Origin: Negativicutes bacterium
Lineage (GTDB): Bacteria; Bacillota_C; Negativicutes; Sporomusales_B; JARLHX01
Length of the DNA: 37,665 nucleotides
Assembly: GCA_031292015.1 (NCBI GenBank)
Contig: JARLHY010000013.1
Coordinates: forward strand, 1-37,665
Reading direction: 5' to 3'
Shown here in pieces: positions 30,412 through 37,665 of this stretch (position 1 is the first letter of the stretch; every line of letters begins with the position of its first letter). Position numbers and translations under genes: made by a program. The notes beneath the pieces were generated by a model. It ran no database searches. It had not been told where the DNA came from and was given only the letters and a program-made list of their open reading frames with translations.

Positions 30412-33399
30412 TTATCTCACCTTCCTGACATTAACCAGTTGAGCCTTGTATTCCGGTGTTCCCGCCGCCGGGTCCAGCGCTCCGTGGGTTAACGAGTTGA
30501 CACTCGGACCCGTGGCCAGACCGGCGAAGCCCCAACCGTACGGCATGCCCACGGTATGGGTCTCCTTGCCATTGATCAACAGCGGCTGAATGCGCTCGGT
30601 AACCATCGCCATGACCTGGAGAGAATTGCGGGCTGAGAGCAACTCTACAATCTCACCGTTCTTGATACCCAGCTTTTTGGCCAGAACATCTCCGATTTCC
30701 AGAAAAGCCTCCGGCATGCACTCGACCAGCCAAGGGAGGTTGCGGCTCAGCGATCCGCTGCAGAAGTGCTCGCAGCCGTCGGTGTAACTTGTCAGAACAT
30801 AGGGGAATTGGTCGCTGCCGCCAAGGTCAGGCTTGTCCTTCAATCCTCTGCGGGCCTGAGCCACCGGATTGGTCGCCACCTTCGGATGCAGGATGTTGCC
30901 AGTGGGACTTTCCATTGGCTCGTAAAACTCCGGCAACGGGCCATCGGGGGTGGTACCGGACACCACGGTCGGCATCGCGGCTCCGACCGGTTTATTGGCA
31001 TACGGGGCGGTGAAAAGGCGTCCCATCTGTTCGGCCGTCATCCGGAAGGCCGGTTTTCCTTCCGGTGTATCGGGCCCTTTGGTCCGGTCGATGACGTCGG
31101 GAATATCATTGCCGCCCCATTGCCCCTTGACAGTATCCCAGGCAATCAGCTGATGCTTGGCATCCAGCGGTCTTCCCTGGGCGTCGCAGGAAGCACGGTT
31201 ATAGAGAATACGGATATTGCCTGGCCACGAATAGGTCCAGCCGGGAAAAAGCCCAAGTCCGCTCGGATCTTCCCCTCCCCGGCGCGCCGCGAGATTGCCG
31301 CTTCCATATACCCCGGAATAAATCCAGCAGCCGCAGGAAACCTCGCCTATCGGAGCGGCCAGGTACTCGCCCAAACTGGCGATAAGTTTGCCGGATTTGA
31401 CATTGTAACCGTTGATTTCCTGTAACACTTTGGCCGGATCGGGCTCTTCACCGTAATCCCAGCTGGCGCGGAGAATCGGCAAATCCTTGGGGTCGGTGCT
31501 GTCGGCATAAAGTTCACGGACCTTGCGGAAGATCATGGTGAAGATGTCCAGATCGGAATGAGCCGACCCTTCCGGTTTGAGGGGCGCTGTTTTCCACTGA
31601 ATCCAGCGGCCGCTGTTGGTAAAGCTGCCGGCCTTTTCGTAAAGAAACGCCGCCGGAAGACAGATGACCTCGGTCTGGATTTCCTCCGGCTTTACGTTAG
31701 GAGCCTTCCAGAAAGCCGCCGTCTCGGTTTCAAACAGTTCAAGATTAACCAGCAGGTCCAGTTTGCTCAGCCCGGTGGCAACCATCTCATTGTTGGGAAC
31801 ACTGACCATCGGATTGATGGCAGTGCTGATGAGGAGCTTGAACTGCCCGCGGGCCATGTCCTCGATCATGGGAATATAGGTGATGGCCTTGCCGCTCTGC
31901 ATGCGCGGCAGATACTCATAGCAATAGTCGTTGGCTTCGGTGGCGTAATCGCCGAACCAGGCTTTTAAAATCGAGATCAAGTGCTTACGGTATGTGCTGC
32001 TGTATTTTTGACCATATACGCTTGTATCTGTATCGACGTCAAAGGGTGTGGGGATATATCCAGGCAACGTGGTAGCCAGGTTGGATAGATCTGTCGATCC
32101 CTGCACGTTTGGTTCGCCCCGGAGAGCGTTGACGCCGCCGCCGCATTTGCCGATATTGCCCAGCAGGAGCTGGATGATGGCATAGCAGCGAATCCCCTGG
32201 GTAGCGGTGGTATGCTGGGTCATTCCCAGGGCATACATAATCGTTCCCGGCCCTTGTTTGGTAATGATGTCGGCAATCTGCCTGATGGTATCTGCCGGAA
32301 TGCCGCTGATGGCGGCAGCGGTTTCCAGCGTATAGCGGCTAAAATGCTGTTTCATCAGGCTGAACACCGTTCCAGACTCGTCCAGTGACGCCGCTTTGGC
32401 CGGGCGGCCGTTTTCATCCAGCACATAACCCCAGGTGTTCATGTCATAGCTGGTTTTACTGCTGTCGAAGCCTGAAAATAAGCCTTCGTTAAAAGCAAAA
32501 TTCGGATTGATCCTGCAGGACGCATTGGTAAAATTCAGGAGATACTCTTTATCATAGCGGTTATTTTCAAGAATATAGCTGATGATCGCGCCAAGATAAG
32601 CGATATCGGTGCCTGGCCGAATCTGGGCAAAAAGATCCGCCTTGGCGGCCGTCCGCGTGAACCGCGGATCAACTACGACGATTTTGGCGCCCTTGGCCTG
32701 AGCCCGCATCAAATATTTCATGGCGATCGGATGATTTTCGGCAGCGTTAGAGCCGGCAACCAAGAACCAATTAGCGTTTTCCAGATCCGTCCAGGAATTG
32801 GTCATGGCGCCCCGGCCGAAAGAGGGTGACAAACTTGTCACCGTAGGGGCGTGTCAGACCCGGGCCTGATGTTCGTTATAGTTACTTCCCATCAGGCGGA
32901 GGAATTTTTGCACCACATAGCATTCTTCGTTATCCAGCTCGGCCGAGCCCAGAACGCCAATGGCGTCGGTGCGGCGGGCGCCGGCGATCCAATTGGTATC
33001 GCGGACTTGTTTAATCTTGCGCCCAATTTTGTCGATTGCCGCTTCCCAGGAGATTTCCTGCCAGTCCTTGCCACCCGGGGGACGGTACAGCGGTTTGAGT
33101 ATCCGCCGCGGATTGTCCCGTACCTGCCCCAGCGCCGCCCCTTTCGGGCATAAACTGCCTTTATTGGTCGGATGATCGGGGTCACCCTCCAAGTTGATCA
33201 ACTGACCGTCACGGACATGCAGGATAATTCCACACCCGCCGGAACAAAAGTGACAAATGCTCGGAAACTCGGCTGCGTCGCGAATCTTCAGCTGGAACCC
33301 CGTCGCCCGGGCCTGGTCGATGTCAAAGCCCAGACCTGATGCCAATACTCCGGCGGTTGAAACAGATAGTTTTATGAACTGCCGCCTGGATATCGTCAT
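30412..33399 (-). CDS. fdhA: Formate dehydrogenase catalytic subunit, selenocysteine-containing
   Basis: A 995-residue molybdopterin/tungstopterin oxidoreductase oxidising formate at the cell surface. The TAT motif SRRQFIK (residues 4-10) and a hydrophobic stretch mark twin-arginine export. The [4Fe-4S] ligands are CHFCSGGC (Cys49, 52, 56) and Cys84. A UGA at 32854-32856 (residue 182) lies in the family context QARV-U-HAPTV, so it encodes selenocysteine rather than a stop. Both flanks are in one frame, and a SECIS hairpin follows. Without this reading the gene would appear as two pieces, 32854-33399 and 30412-32841. AAGGAG precedes the ATG. The layout matches FdnG/FdoG (about 1015 residues). 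Confidence 0.96.
32825..32856 (-). promoter_or_regulatory. SECIS element in fdhA
   Basis: In the mRNA, starting 15 nt from the first base of UGA, a perfect 7-bp stem GGUGACA/UGUCACC closes a four-base loop AGUU at positions 22-25. In E. coli fdhF the SelB-contacting G23 and U24 sit at the same distance. It implies SelB-dependent decoding. Confidence 0.88.
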
Positions 33400-33436
33400 G
33401 GGACATGTCTCCTTTCCTAACTTAGCTTTTTATTAA

Positions 33437-33457
33437 AATAGTTATTTATTAACTATT
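33437..33457. repeat. A+T-rich inverted repeat upstream of fdhA
   Basis: Arms AATAGTTA/TAACTATT with a 5-base loop, in the 95-base gap between glgP and fdhA. Could be a regulator site for the fdh operon or a weak terminator for glgP. No good promoter was identified here. Confidence 0.45.
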
Positions 33458-33495
33458 ATTTTCCCCAAGGTGATGGTAGGTATTGGGTTCTTTCA

Positions 33496-36033
33496 TCAAC
33501 GCTGCCATAAGATGTACGGCACCTCAAGGGGCACCGCGACTCCAGGGTAGTGCGGAATAATCCGCACCGTATAATCGGATATCGGACGTTCACCATCCGT
33601 CGTTGCACCATACACATAACCTCCGGCGGCTCCCGTCAGCTGGCGCAGTCGCGGCATTACCTGTATAACCGGGCCCCCATCAACGGCATCCTCAGCGTAA
33701 AGCTCCACTTGCACCGCTTCCGGGTCAAGTTCGTTCAGATAAATCTGCACTTCAAAGATAAACTTGCCAAAATTTCCAACCACACTCATTTCACCAAAGC
33801 GCAGACTGTGCCAATTTTCTTTGATGGCAAGCAGCCAGTCCGCGATCTGCGCTCCACCTTTAGAGGATCGTTCGCGGTAAGCGGCGGCGGCCGGAAGATA
33901 GCGTTGCTCAGTGTATTCGCGCACCGCCCGATTGGCGGAAAACTGCGGTGTGAGGCGGGCCATGCTTTCCCGAATCCGGGCCAGCCAGGCAGCGGGAATC
34001 CCTTTCTCGTCCCGGCTATAAAATTCAGGGATGACCTCGTGCTCCAGCAAATGATACAGCGCCTCTGCTTCGAAAGCATCCCGGGCCGGATAGTCATCAT
34101 GTTCCCGGCCATCTCCCAATGCCCAGCCGACCTCCGGCGTGTAGGCCTCTGCCCACCAACCGTCGAGTTCCGACAAGTTGAGGCCGCCATTTACGAGTAT
34201 CTTCATGCCACTCGTCCCGCTGGCTTCCCAAGGCCGCCGCGGTGTGTTCAGCCAGACGTCCACCCCCTGCACCAGCTGCTCGGTCAACAACATATCATAG
34301 TCACTGAGAAAGATCACATGGGAGCGGACCTCGGGGCGTCGGATAAAATGCGTCCATTCCCGAATCATCGCCTGCCCCGCCTGGTCTGCCGGATGGGCTT
34401 TGCCGGCCAGAATGAGTTGTACCGGACGTTGCGAATTGGTTAAAAGACGAAGTAACCGCTCAGGATCATGCAAGAGTAAGTTTGGCCTCTTGTAGGTCGC
34501 AAAGCGCCGCGCAAATCCCAGTGTCAAGACGTTGGGGTCAAACAGATGTCTCGTAGCGTCAACTTCTTCCCGCTGCGCTCCCGATACGGCCAACTGGCGA
34601 GCGAGCCGTTCGCGGGCGAATTCTACGAGAGATTTTCGGGCGTCGGTGCGCAACTGCCAAAGCCGTGTGTCGGTGACGCGGCGAATATCCTGTTCCAGGG
34701 TTTCCGCCTCTCCCGACCATCGGTCTTTCCCGCAGGCCTCAGTCCAAAGCTCATCAGCCAACTTTGAGGTCCAGCTGGGTGTGTGAACGCCGTTGGTAAC
34801 ATGCCCGACGGGTACTTCCTTCTCCGGCCAGCGGGGAAAGAGCGGGGCAAGGATGTGACGGCTCACTTCCCCATGCAGGCGGCTCACTCCATTGACCACT
34901 CCGCTCCCGCGCATCGCCAAATAGGCCATGTTGAAACTTTCTGATGAATCTTTCGGATTCTGGCGCCCCATGGCCAAAAAATCTTCAAATTTAAGACCAA
35001 GTCGATTTTCGGCATAACCGCGAAGGTATTGTTCGATTAGGTCGGGAGCAAAACAGTCAAAGCCAGCGGCCACCGCGGTGTGGGTTGTAAAGATATTCCC
35101 CGCCCGGGTGACGGTCAGGGCCGCTTCAAAGGACAGCCCTGTATCAAGCATAAAACTGCGGGCACGTTCCAGGATAGCAAACGCCGCGTGTCCTTCATTC
35201 AGATGACAGACCTCCGGCTTAAGGCCGAGTACTTGAAGCAAGCGCCATCCGCCTATGCCGAGACTAAGCTCCTGCTTGAGCCTCAGTTCCGGCCCGCCGC
35301 CATACAGTTCACTGGTAATTCCTCGATGTGCAGGGAAATTCGCCGCGTCATTGCTGTCCAGCAGGTACAGCTTCGTTCTGCCGACTTGGACCTGCCAAAC
35401 GCGCAACCATACAGAGTAGCCAGGCAAGGCGATCTCCAAACGCAGCCACTCGCCGTTTGCCTGGCGCACCGGCGTGATAGGCAACTGTCCCGGGTCATTG
35501 TACGGAAAGAGGGCCTGTTGAGCTCCGTCCTTGTCGATCACCTGGCGAAAATAACCTTGCTGATAGAGGAGTCCCACGCCGACCACAGGCACGCCCAGGT
35601 CGCTGGCGGCTTTGAGCTGATCACCGGCCACATTGCCGAGCCCACCTGAGTAAATGGGCAGCGCTTCGCTCAACATAAATTCCAGGCTAAAATACGCGAC
35701 GCAGGTCAGGGGCGCCTGAGGATAATGCTCTAGAAACCACGCCGGCTCTTCTGCAACCTTTCGTTTAGCCTGCACCATCTCGTCCACCGTTTGCTGGAAC
35801 ACGCGATCGGCCATCAAGCGCTCAATCCGATCGCGCGATACCGTCTGCAGGACAACCCAGGGGTTATGAGTGATTTCCCACAGGGTAGAATCCAGCTGTC
35901 TCCATATTTCGTCTGTCGCGTGATTCCACGACCAGCGCATATCCAAGGCCAGCTCCGCCAAGGCATCAGATCCTTCGACTGCTATGGGCAGACGACCGCA
36001 TGCAGGGCAAGTGACCGGTGTTTGTGTACTCAT
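33496..36033 (-). CDS. glgP: Alpha-glucan phosphorylase
   Basis: An 845-residue PLP-dependent glycogen/alpha-glucan phosphorylase of the short bacterial type that carries a DUF3417-like N-terminus, releasing glucose-1-phosphate from storage glucan. The N-terminal LALDMRWSWNHATDEIW (about 27-43) marks the subfamily. Glucan- and PLP-site phrases include FSLEFMLSEALPIYSGGLGNVAGD, CHLNEGHAAF, GHVTNGVHTPSW and EASGTSGMK with the PLP Lys. The ATG at 36033 has GGAGG 7 bases upstream; an ATG 16 codons earlier lacks one. It lies 120 bases downstream of glgC in the same direction. Confidence 0.95.
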   Translation of the reverse strand: MSTQTPVTCPACGRLPIAVEGSDALAELALDMRWSWNHATDEIWRQLDSTLWEITHNPWVVLQTVSRDRIERLMADRVFQQTVDEMVQAKRKVAEEPAWFLEHYPQAPLTCVAYFSLEFMLSEALPIYSGGLGNVAGDQLKAASDLGVPVVGVGLLYQQGYFRQVIDKDGAQQALFPYNDPGQLPITPVRQANGEWLRLEIALPGYSVWLRVWQVQVGRTKLYLLDSNDAANFPAHRGITSELYGGGPELRLKQELSLGIGGWRLLQVLGLKPEVCHLNEGHAAFAILERARSFMLDTGLSFEAALTVTRAGNIFTTHTAVAAGFDCFAPDLIEQYLRGYAENRLGLKFEDFLAMGRQNPKDSSESFNMAYLAMRGSGVVNGVSRLHGEVSRHILAPLFPRWPEKEVPVGHVTNGVHTPSWTSKLADELWTEACGKDRWSGEAETLEQDIRRVTDTRLWQLRTDARKSLVEFARERLARQLAVSGAQREEVDATRHLFDPNVLTLGFARRFATYKRPNLLLHDPERLLRLLTNSQRPVQLILAGKAHPADQAGQAMIREWTHFIRRPEVRSHVIFLSDYDMLLTEQLVQGVDVWLNTPRRPWEASGTSGMKILVNGGLNLSELDGWWAEAYTPEVGWALGDGREHDDYPARDAFEAEALYHLLEHEVIPEFYSRDEKGIPAAWLARIRESMARLTPQFSANRAVREYTEQRYLPAAAAYRERSSKGGAQIADWLLAIKENWHSLRFGEMSVVGNFGKFIFEVQIYLNELDPEAVQVELYAEDAVDGGPVIQVMPRLRQLTGAAGGYVYGATTDGERPISDYTVRIIPHYPGVAVPLEVPYILWQR

Positions 36034-36154
36034 GGCTTCTCCTCCGAATCGTTCTGAACCGAATCTTCGTATAATCCCCATCTAAAAACTACTCATTCAT
36101 CCTTGTGCCTCTTGCCTGCCCTGATGTACAAGACAGCACCGTTACCTCGGATCT

Positions 36155-37300
36155 TTAAGCCCCAAATCCTACGCGTGCAGAAGACACAATACCGTTCTGG
36201 GCGACGACTGCAATCGGGTACTTACCGCCGCCAATCACCGCACAGCCGCTTTCAACCACAGCGCCTGGACCTATTATGGCTTGCTCTACACGAGCACCAT
36301 TCTCCACACGGGCTCCGGGCATTATTATCGAATTCCTTACTTTGGCCCTGGCCCCAATGTACGTCCCGGGGAAAATAACCGAACCTTCTATTTCGCCCCG
36401 GAGAAATCCCCTGCCACCAATGATCAATTTCTTTTGTCGTTCAAAGGATACTAGGTTTGGGGCAACCCCTGCCAAGGTGGAATGGATAGGCCATCTCGCA
36501 TCATCGATGTCAAAGCCCGGCGGTTCCGACAGCAAATCCATGTGAGCCTGATAGAAACTTTCAACAGTTCCTACATCTTTCCAGTATCCGTTGAAAGGAT
36601 ACGCATACAGCCTCTCACCTTGCCCCAACATCGCCGGGATGATATTTTTGCCAAAGTCATGGGCAGAGAGGAGGTTGGCTTCATCCCACTCCAGATAACG
36701 CTTTAATTTTGGCCAGGAAAACACATAGATCCCCATGGAAGCAAGGTTACTTTTCGGCTGAATCGGCTTTTCGGTGAAATCGGCGATGGATCCGTCGGGA
36801 TTTGTTGCCATGATCCCGAAGCGGGACGCTTCTGACCATGAAACTTCCATAACAGCAATGGACAAGTCGGCTCTGTTTTCCTTGTGATGTCTGATAAACA
36901 AGCTATAGTCCATGTTGTAGACATGATCACCGGATAAAACGAGAACGTATTCTGGCGAGAATTTTTCGATAAACTCTATATTCGCGAACACGGCGTTGGC
37001 TGTACCTGTATAGGACGAAAGCCCGTTTCGCGGCGGCAGGGTTTGAATGATAGAATGGGTCTTTGCCGGTTCTATCGAGGTGCCTGAACCAATGACGTTT
37101 TCAATTTCTAAAGCCTTTTTCGCGGTAAGTACTCCGATGGTATTGATGCCGGAGTTGATACAGTTACTCAACGAGAAATCAATCAGTCGGTATTTCCCGC
37201 CAAATGGAATCGCCGGTTTAGGAATCTGGGTGGTAAGCGCCGCCAGGCGACTCCCCTGTCCCCCCGCTAAAATCAGGGCAATGCACTCTTTGTTGCTCAT
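36155..37300 (-). CDS. glgC: Glucose-1-phosphate adenylyltransferase
   Basis: A 381-residue ADP-glucose pyrophosphorylase, the committing step in glycogen synthesis. The nucleotidyltransferase N-terminus LILAGGQGSRLAALTTQIPKPAIPFGGKYRLIDF-type block (read in two halves, residues 10-42) and LSGDHVYNMDY (about 130-140) are typical, and the C-terminal left-handed beta-helix follows (about 290-380). The start has AAAGGGATG about 10 bases upstream. It forms a glycogen pair with glgP. A consensus-perfect sigma-54 promoter lies about 118 bases upstream. Confidence 0.95.
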   Translation of the reverse strand: MSNKECIALILAGGQGSRLAALTTQIPKPAIPFGGKYRLIDFSLSNCINSGINTIGVLTAKKALEIENVIGSGTSIEPAKTHSIIQTLPPRNGLSSYTGTANAVFANIEFIEKFSPEYVLVLSGDHVYNMDYSLFIRHHKENRADLSIAVMEVSWSEASRFGIMATNPDGSIADFTEKPIQPKSNLASMGIYVFSWPKLKRYLEWDEANLLSAHDFGKNIIPAMLGQGERLYAYPFNGYWKDVGTVESFYQAHMDLLSEPPGFDIDDARWPIHSTLAGVAPNLVSFERQKKLIIGGRGFLRGEIEGSVIFPGTYIGARAKVRNSIIMPGARVENGARVEQAIIGPGAVVESGCAVIGGGKYPIAVVAQNGIVSSARVGFGA

Positions 37301-37417
37301 ATCGACTCATCCCTTTCAGGTAATATAAGGCAAGGTGTCACACTCCATAACGGACAAGATCCCCGGCAAGAGGCAACCACTCACTGGATCACTCATCCCG
37401 CGCTTTTCTATATATTT

Positions 37418-37433
37418 AGCAAAATACGTGCCA
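37418..37433 (-). promoter_or_regulatory. Sigma-54 promoter of glgC
   Basis: Minus-strand TGGCACGTATTTTGCT matches TGGCACG-N4-TTGCW perfectly, with GG and GC ten bases apart. Predicted start near 37407, about 107 bases before the glgC ATG. The activator and its site are not identified in the window. Confidence 0.85.
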
Positions 37434-37634
37434 ATACCCCGATTACCGTAAAATGGCGAATAAGGGAATCCTTTGGCAAACAACTGTACGAAAACGGACA
37501 CCAATAAGTCTGTTACAATGCAAATCATGCACACTTGTGCCCAACCAGATCGCCAGATTCTGTCCGCCAGGAATAGTCACTATCGCTCCCCCTATTGCTG
37601 TCGCCCGAATTGGCAGCAACCCCGACTGACAATG

Positions 37635-37665
37635 ACAAACGAAAAAGAGGCCTCTCAAAAGTTCA
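37635..37665. terminator. Left half of a second copy of the 27487-type terminator
   Basis: AAAAAGAGGCCTCTCAAAAGTTCA-like sequence (about 37636-37665), closely resembling the first half of the 27487-27535 terminator including the CAAAAGTTCA loop. The rest lies outside the window, so the structure cannot be confirmed. Confidence 0.5.

Larger units (their letters stand above)
37301..37665. other. Intergenic region upstream of glgC
   Basis: Holds the sigma-54 promoter at 37418-37433 and the start of a terminator-like element at the window end. Short open frames here (for example minus 37316-37534) cross the promoter and show no recognisable protein. No other gene was seen. Confidence 0.6.

Noticed and set aside
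29571..30428. 285-codon plus frame
   Set aside because: Antisense to the ferredoxin-type subunit, which shows four Fe-S motifs.
30412..33399. fdhA as a pseudogene or two genes split by TGA
   Set aside because: The TGA is in the exact selenocysteine context and a SECIS hairpin follows; both sides are in frame.
37316..37534. 72-codon minus frame upstream of glgC
   Set aside because: It crosses the sigma-54 promoter and has no recognisable features.
1..37665. CRISPR arrays, tRNAs, insertion sequences, prophage genes
   Set aside because: No regularly spaced repeats, cloverleaf structures, transposase or phage proteins were seen.

Overview
The window most likely comes from a spore-forming diderm Firmicute of the Negativicutes, probably a Sporomusaceae-like acetogen or fermenter. 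The evidence is an outer-membrane porin with an N-terminal S-layer-homology (SLH) domain (20919-22232), a PdaB-type sporulation polysaccharide deacetylase, a membrane-bound selenocysteine formate dehydrogenase, and Firmicute-style ribosome-binding sites and terminators. Nearly every gene is on the minus strand, so transcription runs from high to low coordinates. The only clear plus-strand gene is the YheO/DauR-like regulator at 26800-27459. No tRNA, rRNA, CRISPR array, insertion sequence or prophage was seen.

Region A (1-2581) holds guaA, whose C-terminus is cut by the window edge and which has a good sigma-A promoter, and a pdaB-like deacetylase. Region B (2582-12215) is a sugar or sugar-acid cluster: a FadR-type GntR regulator with a sigma-A promoter and palindromic operator, then a zinc alcohol dehydrogenase, a ribose-type ABC importer (ATPase, permease, lipoprotein), two cupins, a DUF362 protein, an UlaG-like metallo-beta-lactamase-fold lactonase and a small membrane protein. 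The transported sugar is unknown.

Region C (12286-22883) is rich in metallohydrolases: an AbgB-like M20 amidohydrolase, an MFS transporter, a sigma-54 enhancer-binding protein (EBP) with an unusual GAFTNA loop, an M28-like peptidase lacking the usual Glu-Glu pair, an AstE/aspartoacylase-like deacylase and the SLH porin. The transporter has a good -24/-12 promoter directly downstream of the EBP gene. Region D (22884-27535) contains an ATC-hydrolase-like protein, an M38-like amidohydrolase, an L-cysteine desulfidase-family protein (CyuA/CdsB/UPF0597) with its own sigma-54 promoter, RidA, and a divergent DauR-like regulator facing a consensus promoter with nested palindromic operators. Together they suggest a route from a cyclic or carbamoylated cysteine derivative through cysteine to pyruvate, with RidA clearing the aminoacrylate. 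This is the best candidate for an undescribed pathway.

Region E (27631-33495) is a formate dehydrogenase operon: fdhA with in-frame UGA selenocysteine and a visible SECIS hairpin, the four-cluster ferredoxin subunit, cytochrome b, FdhE, and a rubredoxin-like/membrane protein. Region F (33496-37665) is glgC-glgP glycogen metabolism behind a consensus-perfect sigma-54 promoter, which is unexpected. The window closes inside what looks like a second copy of the terminator at 27487-27535.
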